Shown here: piece after piece, positions 23,263-36,149 of the stretch
How the letters are laid out: every line of letters starts with the position of its first letter
How positions within the stretch are numbered: the stretch's first letter is position 1
NCBI GenBank assembly: GCA_964017045.1
Contig: OZ024799.1
Location: 30,825,596-30,889,595 of the forward strand
DNA length: 64,000 nt
Direction: 5' to 3'
Source of the DNA: Omphiscola glabra
Lineage: Eukaryota; Mollusca; Gastropoda; Lymnaeidae
Position numbers and translations under genes: made by a program
Notes under the pieces: model-generated
What the model saw: the letters and a program-made list of their open reading frames with translations, nothing else
What the model was told of the DNA's origin: nothing
Databases searched by the model: none

Positions 23263-23709
23263 AGCAGCACTAACCCTAGCTACGCCCCTGCCTTCAAGAT
23301 GAACCATTTACACACCCCGATGCAACGCAATATATCGAAAGACGTGATAGAAATTTTAAGTTTTTGCGTGTGCCGTTGAAAGGGTGGATATATAAGAATT
23401 TGGAATCGTCCTTTCAATAAGCATGTACATAAAACACAATAAAAATGTTTCTTTATTTTCATCAAATTTTAGAGGCACATGAATTTATTAATAATTACCG
23501 GTACCGGTATATAAAACCCGGTGTACTATGACAGCTTAAGAAAATTTATTTTCTTATTTTTGGTGAATTTTATTATAAATCCTTATGTTTAAAATAAATG
23601 TAATTTTTTTTTTTAATTTATTTAAATTAAGACCAAATTTATTTCAATTTGTCGAACTCTCCAGACGACGAACCGAATTTCTAAAAGAGGGTTCGATTTC
23701 CATCTCTAG
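23263..23709. other. Spacer between two transposons
   Basis: AT-rich and non-coding. The only landmark is a TACCGGTACCGGTA tract at about 23495-23510. Confidence 0.4.
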
Positions 23710-25023
23710 CAGAGGTCACCAAACTACGGTCCGCGGGCCGGATCCGCCCTGCGAGGCCAGATCATCAGGCCCGCCGATGGTACCCGAACTTGCTTGATAA
23801 AACGTATCGAACACGAGAAGTTGTATACAATTTAAATTTCAATATTATGTTTAGAATACTAGGATCACGTGCGGAGACCTGGCTGCTATGCGCCTTAATT
23901 TACCATTTTAAAATTTTAATTATTGTATCCAGATTTTCTTGTTTATTACAGACCTCTTTACCCTCGAACTCCTAAAATCGTACAATACCGTCTCAAAATC
24001 GCACAATAAGGTATCTTAATAATAAATAAATAAACATACAGTTTATAAAATGAATACAATAACTATTTGCATAGAAGAGTCTAATGGGATCGAGTTAAGC
24101 TGGCGTAAAAAAAGTTAACTACTAAAAGTAGATGACCGACGTTTATAATACAATCTGCGGTCACTTAGCCTTGCAGACGTGTACTTGCTATTGATATTAA
24201 TTTATATTTAGTGGACGTAGAGATCCCATTATCAGTCTATCACTGGTAAAAATAAAGTTACTGGTAAAATATAACGTGGTTCAAACTCGAAGTCAAATCA
24301 GCAAAAAGCAAGATGTATTTAAATAAGAATTAATCAACAAATGATGACATCATTTAAAAAACCAAATAGCGTTGGACATTAAAAAATGGTAGTCGCCGCA
24401 AATTCAGCTGTGCGGAGATCAGAAGAATTTGGAGAGAACATAGTCTATAGTGCTACAGATACGTGAGAAATCTAAGAACTTGGTGTGGTCTTCTCTGGCA
24501 CTGGATGAGTCTACTGATCTCTCACAACTTCTCGTGTTTATTTGTAGTGTCAATATGGACTTTCAGATAACGGAAGAGTTGGCATCCGTTTGCCGCATGC
24601 ATGTAACAACTGATTTGAAACCAATTCTTTTGATTGGATGCAGCAATTCCAAAGCAAACATTGATGATATCTTAATAGCCAAACGTCAATTTCATAAACC
24701 TCACTAACCAGTTTTGCTGTTAAGTTTGTGACAGTCGAATATGTGCACAGTAGGTATGATGTAACTGTCTTTTTGCGAACGCCGCCTTCGTTGCTAACTT
24801 TTAAAGAAAGAAATATGTTGGTTGTCTTTGTTTTTTTGTTTTGTTTTTTTTTGGATTGCACGCCACTCACCCATGATTAACATGGAATACTAACCTTAGT
24901 TTTTCGTCTTTTTCCCAGAAATTTCGTTCTGTATGGAAGTATTGTACAGAAAGATTATCCGGCCCGCGCACGTCATTTTTTCCCGTTATCCGGCCCGCCG
25001 TTAAAAAAGCTTGGTGACCCCCG
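23710..25023 (+). mobile_element. Degenerate hAT transposon with 8-bp target duplication
   Basis: Flanked by ATCTCTAG at 23702-23709 and 25024-25031. Left terminus CAGAGGTCACCAAACTACGG followed by TCCGCGGGCCGGATCC; right terminus in reverse CGGGGGTCACCAAGCTTTTT then AACGGCGGGCCGG. 1314 bp, plus-oriented by its transposase remnant. Confidence 0.85.
24453..24707 (+). pseudogene. hAT transposase fragment (Charlie/ZBED-type domain)
   Basis: The frame contains SSLALDESTDLSQLLVFI, then VNMDFQITEELASVCRMH. The DESTD motif and the following TEEL are the conserved core of hAT transposases and of domesticated proteins such as ZBED5 and GTF2IRD2. Just upstream, at 24405-24450, another frame reads RRSEEFGENIVYS-like residues that fit the preceding part of the domain, so there is at least one frameshift. 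The frame stops after about 85 codons; a broken copy, not a functional transposase. Confidence 0.8.
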
Positions 25024-25031
25024 ATCTCTAG

Positions 25032-26210
25032 TATCAAGGCCTCTAGTCTGCACGGAAATATAATTGTCTATGACCAGACCCTTTTACCCCATCGTCATTG
25101 TCTCAGACTGATAAATGTTATTTGAAAGACGATAATTTTAAAAAATATTATTTCTACTACAAAACTTGTTTTCGGTGCCTCTATAGTCTATACTCTTATA
25201 ATACACTGTGATGTCTTGGTTGTTCTATAAGTTACAACACCGTAATGCGTCCATAGTCGCTTTTAAAAAATAATGACCTATTTATTTATGTCCATACTTA
25301 TGATGGACATTTCTTACAAAACCTCGGAAACATTTTAATATTCAATGAGCGAAAAATGTTATCCTTCCGGGGATTTTTTTTTCATCAATACTATAAACTT
25401 TAATATATAAATCATTGGAGATGAATTAAAATAATTGACGAATGGAATTAATTATTTATTATAGGTCAACATTGAGCCTCTCACTACAAATCTTTTGGCG
25501 CATACCTGAATTTAGTTTTGCATCATTTCACACTTATTTGGAGAAACTGTGAAGATTTAGGTGTTCCTTGACCTGTTTATGCTTTTACATATCCTTTATT
25601 TTTAGTTGTTTCTTAAGATTAACGTCGTTTTATAATTTTTAACTAAAACTATTTATTAGTTTAAATAACTTCATTGATAAATGGTTTTTGTTTAAATCAG
25701 CCCAAAAGACTTGTTACTGACATAAAAGCAATGCTAACGTCATCATAGGCCTACGTGTTAAACTTTAACAACATCATCATAGGCCTACATGTTGAACTTA
25801 AACAACATCATCATAGGCCAAAATGTTGAACTTTAACAACATTATCATAGGCCTACGTGTTGAACTTTAAAATTATTAAATACCAATAAAGTAAAAAAAT
25901 ATTTATGAAGTAAAAATCAAAGGAATGGAATCTCATTTTATTGAAATTTATTCTATTTATTCATATTTATTTTTAGACTATCGCATTTTTAGGAGTTTTC
26001 GGGACTTCAGATTTGCAGTATTAGTATCAGAGATATTTTACATGATTTTTTTTTTTTAATTCTGGAAAAAAAAATAGATATAACGCTTTATTTTAAATAA
26101 ATTACTTTTTTAGAAATGAAAATACAATAAATGGGAGATGATTGTCATTTCATTTGACTTGTTGTTAAATAGGATTGCTTCCCTTTAAGTATTAAATGTA
26201 TAAGCGGGAA
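25032..26210. other. Spacer upstream of the HMGB gene
   Basis: AT-rich. Apart from the minisatellite at 25736-25870 nothing is recognised. The HMGB leader probably starts near 26200, since base composition changes there. Confidence 0.4.
25736..25870. repeat. 34-bp minisatellite
   Basis: Four units of CATCATCATAGGCCTACATG plus TTGAACTTTAACAA, with one unit carrying AAAATG for the central TACATG. Confidence 0.85.
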
Positions 26211-26348
26211 TAGCGCATACGGGTCTCTTTGTGTTATATAGTTCACGTGAATAGTTTATTCAGACTTGTAGTTGAACGTCATAGCGTCTGTAGTCTGTGC
26301 CGAAGCTTCACTCAGTCCTCTCTATCCCTATACAGAATACTCTTTACC

Positions 26349-29300
26349 ATGGGTAAGTGTTTTATTTCTGATTTTATAAATTGAAATTGTAAAGTAAAAT
26401 TATGCAAACCGTTTGAAATGGTAGATAAGGGAAGTTTTTAGGTGCTCCCAATTGTTGAACTCGTAAATTTAAGTTTTTGTGTCAAACTTGGTCGACGAAT
26501 GCAGGCCACCGGCTTCTTTCTTCTTTAGCCATCTTGGTTTGCATTTCGGGCGCGCTTTTAACAGAGAAACATAGTGGGCCTATATTTCCTCTACATTTTA
26601 CTCTTCTGATACACTGCACTAAAACTATTACTGTTAGATAGAGAAATGAATGTAAATATGGAAGGAAATATTATTAATGCAATATTATTTGATGAAAGGT
26701 GTTATAAAATGATTTATTTATGAAAAATCAATGGGTTTGCAAACAGTTTTTCTTTGTTCCAAGGTCGGCCCGGAATCTAGAGAAAAGTGTTGTCTTTTTT
26801 CAAAGCGTTCGTATGGCCGCTAGTTTGAAAGATGGCGCTTTTTTTTGTGTGTGCATTTATGATGAATTAAACATTTTCTTTGGGTATTTGCTGTTCTGAT
26901 TTTTTAGATTAAAATAGTTATTTTTTTCAAAGCTGCACTTAGATTAGGGTAGCTTAATTTTATAATTATTTTTACTCTCTGAAACAGGCCATGCCATATC
27001 CACTCCAGCCTACTCATAATTAATTATTTAAAAATCCTATTTTTCATTTCCAATTTTGTTAGTTAGGTATGTATTGTCATTCATTTTGATTTGATCATTT
27101 ATTGAAACCATGCTACCTGGTGTGTTAGAAACTTATTAGTTTGGGTCAAATTTTTTCCGCTTAGGCTGCCGCTTAGTTTTACTTTGCCCCAATTTCTTCA
27201 ACTTTAATTACTATCGGCATCCGTCAAAGACTCTGAAAGACTCCGATGCAATCATACATTACTATCATCAATTTATTTAGGCTCTAGGCCTGGTGGAGCT
27301 CAGTTAACTTTCTTTTCCAAAATAAGGGATGTGCTGCCCTATTTGAAATTATTAAAATACTGCATTAAATATGTGATCATTATCATACTTTTTTAAATTA
27401 GTTTGATAGGATTATGAGAATCATGGGTGCCCCAAAAGTGATAAAATTACTCACTAGTCAAGCAGGTGGTTTACAAGGGCAGTAGGCTTGAGAGTTCCTT
27501 TCATAGCCTGGACTTCCAATTTTACCATTTACGTCTACAAGACCTGCACCTCCATTGCCTCCATGCATTTGCTTGACACTAAATTTCTTCCATTTTCAGA
27601 CTCTAAACGTAAGCAAGCCAGTGTCCTAAACTTCTAACATCTGGAATCTTTGTAACAGGATCCAGAAATTGCTGTTTCTTGCCATTTCCATGAGTTTAAA
27701 TTTTAATCTGGCCATGAAGCATCGACACTTAATTTTCTTCCATTTTCAGAGCACAACTGAACTTACTTTAACTTCTAGAGGGTGGGGAAAGTTTGTAGAT
27801 ATTTTGGTCTCCTTAGTTATAGTTTAGCCAAAACTATATCGTTTCATTAGATTCTTATGACGTCACTATTAGGTACCTCAGGGCCTCGATTTTGTATACT
27901 TCTGTTAATGAGCCATTACTTCTGTAAGATGTCTGTAATAGGATCAGTTAGCTTATTTGATTATGTGAAGAAACTTGTGTGTTTAAGTTTTCAGCCATTA
28001 GTTTTATTTAGTTAATTTGTTACATTGTTGAGGCTCATCAAATGTGAGTCTTCTATTTTTGAGTTATTGTGGAATCAGATGACTAAGCTTTGTCTTATCT
28101 CATTCTGGACTGTTTGGGGTTGTTAACTTTTGTGATAGTAATGTTTAATTTTGTAATTCTAAAATTGTTGCGTTTTTAAATGTGGTACATAAAAGGGAGA
28201 GAATACATTTGGATAGAATGAAATTGTGCTTTTACTTTTTACTTCCCTTTTTTATTTTACTATGGATGTAATTAAAATTTATTAACATTTTTTTTTCTGC
28301 TTAACAGGTCGCCCAAAGGGATCTCTAGGAAAAAATTCCAAAAAGAAGGTCAAGGATGCCAATAAGCCAAAGCGGGCAACATCTGCATACTTCTACTTTC
28401 TTGCCCAGTGTCGTAAGGAGGCAGCTAAGGCTGGGAAAGCCCCAACCAAGGTAGAGTTATTACATTTTTTTATACTTTTGCATTTTTATACTTAGCAAAC
28501 TGGTTAAATATCATAGATATATTCAAATGTTGCTGTTATTTTTAACAAAATATATATTTTTTTTCTTCAGATTGCAGAATTCACCAAGGAGGCTTCTGAA
28601 AAATGGAGGTCTCTGACCACTGACAAGAAAAAGCCATTTGAGGCTGCTGCAGCTGATGACAAGAAACGATATGAAACAGAGGTGTGTATTGGCTAAATTT
28701 AAAATATATGCCTTGTTTATTTTTTATTTTTTTTTGTATCTCCTGTCATTTCTTTCTGGCTTTTTACCATTACCTCCAGTCATCCCTTTGAAAATTGGAA
28801 CCAGTATAAATGTGGCTACATCTGAAAGTTTTTTTTTTATATCACCTTTTTTCAGATGGCTGTGTATAAGGGCAAGACTGTTGATCCCAACAAACCTAAA
28901 AGACCCCCCACAGCCTATTTCTTGTTTTTGGCGGATTTCCGTATTCGTATGGCAAACAAAGGCATTGAGCACAAAGAGTTGTTGAAAATGGGTAAGTGTT
29001 ACCCTATATCTACATGTCAAAGTTTTATATAAGGAAGTTATATCACAGGCTTTTAATATTAAAAATGTTTGTTTCTGCCAGTACTAATTTATTTTGTGAT
29101 GTGTTAAGCTAAATATATGTATATAAATAATGTGATGTCTCATTGATTAGCTGGTGAAGAATGGAGGGCATTGAGCAATGAGGATAAGAAGCCATATGAA
29201 AAGCGAGCATTGGAGGAATCCAAGAAATATGAATCTGCAATGACAGACTACAGAAAGGTAAGTTTAGTTTTTATAATTATTTTTTTTTTATTTTAAGAGA

Positions 29301-29510
29301 AAAAAATTAGCAGCAATAATTGTATTGTATTAAATGGTTAGTAATAGGGTCTGAGCATGCCTAAATGACATGTCTTATTTTCCCCCTCAGACTGGTGGTG
29401 GTGCAAGTGGAGGTCCTCCAGCAAAGAAAGCTAAACAAGTGGTTGAAGAAGAGGAGGATGAAGATGATGATGAAGAAGAAGATGATGATGATGAAGATGA
29501 TGATGAATAA
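26349..29510 (+). CDS. HMGB-type high mobility group protein, two HMG boxes and acidic tail
   Basis: Nuclear architectural protein that binds and bends DNA without sequence specificity. Coding exons: 26349-26352, 28308-28450, 28571-28681, 28856-28991, 29151-29257, 29391-29510; 206 residues, near the usual HMGB1/2 length of about 210. Box A is roughly residues 19-88 (NKPKRATSAYFYFLAQCR) and box B roughly 97-166 (NKPKRPPTAYFLFLADFR). A linker containing PAKKAK leads to a tail of 21 consecutive Glu/Asp residues (186-206). The first coding exon holds only ATG plus one base before GTAAGT. The N-terminus MGRPKGSLGK has an AT-hook-like GRP core, unlike vertebrate HMGB1/2. The leader upstream of 26349 lacks other ATGs near the start. 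Confidence 0.96.
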
Positions 29511-30260
29511 ATGTGCTACATGTCAGGAGTTTTGTACATATTTTTTTATAACATTCACACATATTTACATCACTACTTATGGAATGGTATGAGAGTCTGT
29601 TGGAAATATAAAAAAAAAGTTCCCTCATGATACTTGACAGAATTCATAGCCAATTATTTTTAAAAAGATATATGCTCAGAAAGATCTGACTTAAGGTTAT
29701 TTTACAATATATAAAGTACTGGTGGGAAAATTTAATTTTATTACATTGGGTCTGTCATTGCATAAACGTAGTAGTTTATTTTTTCAGTACATTTGAGAGA
29801 TATTAATACATTAGTCTTCTTACAAGTTTCAGTACATTATTTGTGGCTAGGCACCATGTAACCTCTTCATTTAAAAGGGTCATTGTTTAAAGCCATAGCA
29901 GTGTCTCATAATTCCATTTTTCCTGATCTTTTATGATTAGGTGATGTGCACTCACATTGATTACTGGTGGTGTGTTTTAACCATAATACATCTGTTGTAT
30001 TCAGGTGTAAGTCAAAGTTTAGAATTTTTAACTTGTACCATTATCATTGGTTCACTGTCATCTTCGGAATGGGTGACAGGCATAAAAATTCATCTTATGG
30101 CTCTAGGTCTGTTCATGTGTTTTTTAATATTTTTAGTTGTGAGAAAGAATGAATGTTGGGTGCCATGATGGGTTGATTGTTATTCACATTAAGTTGTTGG
30201 TACCATCTGTAAACAGTGTTCTTTGTCACAGTAGTATACTGCCTGTTTTATTATGTGAAA

Positions 30261-30588
30261 AATAAATCATTTTGACAGCTGTTGGCAGCTGTTCATCATG
30301 CATGACAATTTTTTTTTTTTTTTTGGTTTAACCCTATTTTAATAGCAGCCATGATTGTCATCTTTTGACAGTGTATCTGTCTTTTATTTTGTGTAGGTGT
30401 CATTTCATTGGTGATATTCATTGTTGACAGCGTTGTTACCATTGTATCTCTGTAGTATAGAGAATGAACAAAGTTCTTGATCATGGCCATTGTTTTGTCT
30501 TTTAATTTTCTCCATGATGTTCATCAGTTCATTGTATCACCCCTGTTCATACCTTTGATGTCAATAAAAAAAATTGTGTTGTAATAAA
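30261..30588 (+). promoter_or_regulatory. HMGB 3' UTR poly(A) signals
   Basis: AATAAA occurs at 30261-30266, 30563-30568 and 30583-30588, in the AT-rich tail about 0.75-1.1 kb after the stop codon. The closely spaced distal pair, followed by a TG-rich stretch, looks like the main cleavage region; the proximal one would give a shorter 3' UTR. Confidence 0.55.
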
Positions 30589-30609
30589 CTTTAAAAGTAC
30601 ATGATTGGT

Positions 30610-32794
30610 TATTAACTTCTTTTTTTTAATAGTGATATCAGATAAGTAAGGGAGATGTGTTTTCTTGGTTCATAATACTAATAGTAATGGTAATAAAGAT
30701 GTAGGTTGTAACAGGCCTGTATCAAGGCACCAGATAATGTTCCCCCAATGGATAATCCAAGATGGCATATGATTAGACAGCGTACTGAATACTTAGTGTT
30801 CAGTCTTTTAAACCAATTAGATTCTTTTTGCTTGAGTTGAATTCAGATTCATTTTAAAACTATGTAGTGTAGCTATTTATTATTATTACATTTTCTGCCC
30901 TTATTTAGTTTACTGTTTAATCCGACGCTTAAGGATAATCTCTATTGGGTCACAAGGGCTTACTACTAAACCTGGAAATTATGTAAACTGTAAAGAGGTG
31001 GAGACAGGTTAAATTGTGATTTTCTTTTCAAAAATTAAATTTAATACTATTGATTGGCTGTTTTTCTTAAAATTTGTACCCCATCCCAAGTTATTTACAA
31101 TGCACATTCATGTTTACTTGCAAACAATAGGATTGAAGTTGTATTATGTATATGGAGCACTTTGAAATAATATTAACCCTATATACTACTATTACTATTA
31201 AGAAAAATAACATTAATTTAATTGATTGTCGCGCTAAGCAAGACAGGACCGAGATGGAATAGGCCCCTTTCCAGTTCGAGTGGTTTTAACTTGGTAAAAT
31301 ATTTTTATTATAGTTAATTAGTATAAAATAAGATTATTCTGTGTAGGTTTTTAAAGAAAACAAACAGCTTCAGGGCCGTGCCGAGGAAAAGCGGCACTCT
31401 GGGGCGAATCCTGAAATGGCCTCCGCTTGATAATATATAGAACAAAGGGCGGTCCAGTAAACCAGGCCATCGCGTGGGCCCTGCATGGGACCTCGGATGA
31501 TTAGGGTCCCAAAATTGTGATGTGGGAACAAAATAAAAAGAAATTATTTATTTGCGAGCGTTTCCATGTAAAGAAGCGATGGTTTTCTTTGAGGTTGGGG
31601 AGAAAAACAGGGTACACATTTTTGTCTCTCTTTTACTTTTGTTTTACTGAGGAATAAAAAAAACCAATGGCGAAATTCAAGAATTGAAACAAAAGGAGTC
31701 GCCACACTAGCACGGTTGGCATCAATGGTGTGGGGAACGACTGAAGTTGTTTTTTGGTGACGTAGTCTGTGGAAGTACAGTTTAATTAATTCAATAATCT
31801 CATTAAAAGTTTAAATGTTAATATTATCAATGAAATTTAATTGCAACGATAGGCTTTGTTGCAAAAAAGATTCTGCGAATGAGCTGCATTGGTGTAAACT
31901 GATTAAATCTAAATGATTAATGATTAAGTAAATGGCTTTATAAAGTAACTGGCCCTTCAGGTGGGGCCTGAAAGTCGAATTGAATTGATGAGTCTCATTT
32001 CTAATACTAATAGCACTCCTGCAAAGGATGCTAAAGATAAAAACTACAGTGTGGTACGGGATTGCACTTCAGACACAAGTCACCAAGAGCAAATGATCAT
32101 TCGTTTCGTGGAACTTATAAAAGTTAAAAGGGCAAGGCAGTGAATAGATGAGCCTACGTTGTAAGTTGTAGTAATTTGTAGTGTCCCTGATTTACAAGGT
32201 AGAAGCCCACTGTAGTAAACCCTATTAGAGACCATTCGACGCTTCACCTGTATTGGGGGGGGGGGGGGTTTAGTAAGACGTAAAAGCGCCATTCCGATCC
32301 ATGGGAAAGTCGACTGCTGATGTGAGAGATTCCCCCCCCCCCCCCCGTAAAGCTGGTCAACTGAGTGGAGTTTGAAGTTGTGGGTAGGAGGAGATCTCCA
32401 AGGTGCTGCTTCTCGGCCCGATAGTTAGGGGCTTAAAGGAGGGAGGGTGCTTTGAGAAGGGCATGAGGGCGTTGGTTCGCCGTCGCCATTTCCTAATGTA
32501 CATATTCTGTAGGGTTCGTGAAAGTAACTGACACAAGTGTAGCTGGACGTTTTGAGTCACTCTTGGAGTATTTCTAAGGAGCGCTGTGAATGATTCAAAG
32601 ACAACGACTACCAAAGCATACTAAGAGGCGAACGCGTTAGAGAAAGAAATTGCTTCTTTACGCTACCGGTACCTGCTTACTAAGTTATGTGAGTGCTGAG
32701 ATTGGTTTCACTAACTAACACACATATTCTGGTGAAGGTCTGAGATTACTCTCTTATGACACCAGCTAGTAAATTGGCTACTAGTGACTACCAG
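30610..32794. other. Gene-poor spacer
   Basis: AT-rich to about 31230, then mixed sequence with GC-rich debris at 31370-31510 (starts CAGGGCCGTGCCGAGG, which could be a transposon end with no partner found). G12 run at 32257-32268 and C14 run at 32333-32346. No gene recognised. Confidence 0.45.
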
Positions 32795-33255
32795 CTCCAT
32801 CTGCTGAGCTGAACCATACAACATTTTCCTCACGTAGGGTTCCCCAACCGCCCTGGCTTCCCCCGGGACATTCGGTCAACAGGTGCGCTAGTGTTTCCGG
32901 GGCCAGGCTGCAATGCCGGCAGGTAGGATCCCTGTTGTTATCTAGCCGCCAGAAGTATGGGGCAATGCTCGGTGCGCATTTGCATCACCAAGCTCTGCTG
33001 TTTGAGGCCTAACCCCCACCATGGGTCTGTTTGCTAGGAGTGGGCAAATTTGAAAAGACGCCTCTGGCGGTCGTATTGTCTGCCCATTGCCTGTACCATT
33101 TCGTCCTGAAGTGGTCTGCCAGCCAGTTCTTTATTCCCAAATAATTAATTGGTACTTCTGGCTGAGGCTGGGCAGCCCCGGTTTTCGCCATAGTGTCCGC
33201 TTTCTCATTGCCACTGACGTTGACGTGGCATGGGATCCATCGATGGTTTCACTAA
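32795..33255 (-). pseudogene. LINE remnant: RNase H domain and C-terminus (I/Jockey-like)
   Basis: On the minus strand a frame near 33245 reads WIPCHVNVSGNEKADTMAK, the conserved end of the RNase H domain of non-LTR retrotransposons (H-x(4)-GNExAD). It continues past 33009 with GIKNWLADHFRTKWYRQW. After a stop, shifted frames to about 32800 read CRHCSLAPETLAHLLTECP, the usual Cys/His ending of such ORF2 proteins. Upstream reverse transcriptase is missing and the frame is interrupted, so this is a 5'-truncated dead copy. Confidence 0.75.
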
Positions 33256-34152
33256 ATTGGTAGAAGTTTTCGAATGTCACAATGAGCGCTGTACCATTAA
33301 ATAATTAGAAATATTTTAGTTTTATGATTATTTTCCCAATTAAGTTATGTTTATATTTGTCTTCGCTTCTAAGTAAACATTAACTACCCAATTACGGAAA
33401 AGCATTTTTTTTTTTACTGGCAAATAAAAAAAAAAAGTACGACGCTAAAAACAATTTCAAATCTCCGTGCCGTACGACTTTTAAAAAGAATGATATTGTC
33501 TTAAAATAGCACGCTCTTATAATTAGTTAATATGATATTGTCTGTATTGTATGTAGCAATGCCTGAGACTGTTTATAAGGTAATTTTTTTGTATACCATT
33601 TTCATCAGTGTTAAATTTCTCATGATTATGACTCTACAATTAGTTTAAATCATTTGTTAAAAAAATATTGTTTAAGCTGGAATTTTAGCGTCTCATTTAT
33701 TATTAAGGTCTTATCTAAAGACGATTTTGGCACACCTTGATGCTGGCGCCCGGGGCGAGGCCCTCTTCGCCCCAACCCACTCGACTCCGCTTGCCGGTGA
33801 TAAAATAGGCCAGACTCCTATTATATTTTTTTTAAGGTTTATTGTACAAGCTTCAGGCCTATATGCAAACGCGACTGACACTACTGAAAGACGAAACGAC
33901 AAATGCGTCAACGATACATTTGTATAGCAATAGTACAGCAACATCAATAATACTACATATTGCAGAGATGGCATTTTTCATCTCAGAAATTAACTTTGTC
34001 ACGTTGTCTTAGTATTTTTTTCGTCACGATGCTTCGTATTCACCTAATATTATATTACTTTATACAAATCTCCTATAAATAAATTAAACTGACCTATACT
34101 TTTATTAACAGTAATCTAATTTTTTTTATTTTTTTTGTCGATGAGCTTCACC
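33256..34152. other. Spacer, no gene recognised
   Basis: AT-rich, with a GC-rich island at 33735-33790 (GCGCCCGGGGCGAGGCCC) that opens small frames on both strands. Their composition and lack of any motif argue against coding. Confidence 0.4.
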
Positions 34153-34160
34153 ATTGGTAC

Positions 34161-34891
34161 CAGGGCCGTCTTAACAACATATGAGGCACTGGGCACAGCA
34201 ATACACTGCCCCCCCTACCCCCAGCAACACAACACACCTGGGCCGTGAGAAGGGGGGCGAAAGGGGGCGCTCGCCCCATGCTCAAACAGTGTGTGTGTGT
34301 GGGGGGGGGGACAGTTTTTTGCTCCCCTCTAGCTCACCAAGATTAATAAAAATGTAAAATAAAAATAATCATTCAATTAAGTTAGACTTCGATGAATTTA
34401 AAAACTTGTTGACTAGGGTTATTCCCATTTAAAAGTTTTAAAATTGTCCAACTTTTATTCACATTTATAATATTAATTTTGGAATGTGCTGATATTATTA
34501 TTATTATCATTAATATTATTAATACTATTATTATTGGTAGTTTTCTATAGCGTGGTACCCCAGCCTAGGGCTGGGCTCAACACGCTGTAGGCCTACATAC
34601 AATTTAACAAACATAATCATGAACTTAAAAATTAATTTACATTAATTAAATAAAACAAACAAACGCGTATTCGCTTCAACCATTCCATAACTATTTATAT
34701 GTGATATATATCGTGGATTAAAATTAGGAATTTTAGATCCATTTAAATTATCAAAATCGTTCAATATTCATTAAAAATGTGTAAAGCATGATGCGCCTCT
34801 ATAAGAGTGAGTCTCCTAGAAACGTGGGGCCCCCTACAAGCGCAGGGCCCTGGGCCAGTGTCCACTAGGCCCATGCCTTAAGACGGGTCTG
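34161..34891. mobile_element. hAT element with perfect 8-bp target duplication
   Basis: Flanked by ATTGGTAC at 34153-34160 and 34892-34899. Left terminus CAGGGCCGTCTTAACAACAT then GAGGCACTGGGC; right terminus in reverse CAGACCCGTCTTAAGGCATG then GGCCTAGTGGAC. 731 bp, non-coding, with a possible nested insertion at 34238-34330 (GGGCCGTGAGAAGGGGGGCG). Confidence 0.85.
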
Positions 34892-34899
34892 ATTGGTAC

Positions 34900-36145
34900 G
34901 AAAGAAGGTTAGATACATTTCGACAAGGCATAAATGGCATAGTCATGTTTCATTTTTATGGACATAAATCAGATATTTTAATGCGGAAAATTTGGCTGTG
35001 TGGATGGAGTTTCGGGACAATTCGACTACTAAACTGACTAAACTAATAATATTTAAGTCAAGTCAAACCCCCATAATTGCCATAATCATAATAATAATGT
35101 TCACCACTGCTGGGACCATGAATCGTTGACATCAAATTAAGATAGTTCAACGATCCGAGGAATTTTTATTTGAGCATATTCGCGTATAATTTCCCCAGCG
35201 AAATGGACAAGGATTTTTTGTACCGACGCGATTGCTCTTATGCAAAATTAATTTGAAAGCGTGCCAATTTTCGGAATATCATAAATGTTTCAAAAGTCCC
35301 TCGTTTCCCTCTCAGGAAAGGAACTCTTTTATGAGTCTGGAAAATAAAACTGTCATGGTGGCTACAACAGGCAAATCGAAAGCACGATCTTAAAGAAGCC
35401 TTAGAAGCAGACCTTGTAACTATAAGTAAGGTAATTATAGAAATACCGAGAAACAGTTTTAATAATTATATTAAATAAGTTCATGTGACAGAATTTAGAT
35501 TTTAATCATATTTTTTCTAACCCTGATTAGATTTAACACCGTTTTCCGTTAGTTTATATGGCCGTTGCCCTGATGGCCGAACGGAAGTGATGAGAATAGG
35601 ACGAGGGGCTAATCTAAATGAGTCACGGTTAACGTGTGTTCTTTGTGACAAAAGTAAACAAAACGGGTTGTCTCGACCTACTTGGAAAAGTTCCCACATA
35701 ATTTGTTACATCTCTACTGTCGTACGGAATACCCCATTACCAACTCGTTTCATCTCCTTTTCATTTATAATTCTCCCTATGGTCAGATCAGACCTTCAAG
35801 TTTTTCACAGTGGCAGCCCCTCAGTGAATAAGCTTAGCATCCTGTAACAGTTGTAGAAGTCTAGCCACCCCAATCCCAAATTTAAGTCAGTAGTATCCAC
35901 TAGTAATAAGAACATGCTTCATAAGTTACTACTTAATTAAATCCCTTTATTTTCTAATTTTGCTTGGCTTTACTTTAGTTTTATCGGAGACCTAGCATTT
36001 TATTTTTGCACCATATTTAATTAACACAGTACAACTATGTCATGTATGCTTTCAATAATTATCTTTTTCTATAAAAATAAATAAAGTAAAATATTTTTAA
36101 AATCCTAAATAGTAACCTATCATCATTATTTTTGATGCCTCTTCT
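34900..36145. other. Spacer, no gene recognised
   Basis: AT-rich unique sequence. Short frames at 35517-35847 exist on both strands but show no domain or splice support. Confidence 0.4.
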
Positions 36146-36149
36146 GTGA

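Noticed and set aside
22939..23379. 146-codon ORF and two overlapping ones
   Set aside because: Produced by the 22-bp minisatellite, which lacks stops in several frames.
23680..23710. GGTTCGATTTCC stretch resembling a tRNA T-loop
   Set aside because: No acceptor stem, D-arm or anticodon arm upstream; it borders a hAT element.
28638..29020. ORFs overlapping HMGB exons 3-4 on both strands
   Set aside because: They cross intron borders of a well-supported HMGB gene in wrong frames.
31371..31510. CAGGGCCGTGCC as the end of a further hAT element
   Set aside because: No matching inverted end or 8-bp duplication could be found downstream.
33711..33974. Opposed ORFs of 66-87 codons
   Set aside because: Composition comes from a short GC-rich island; no motif or partner exons.
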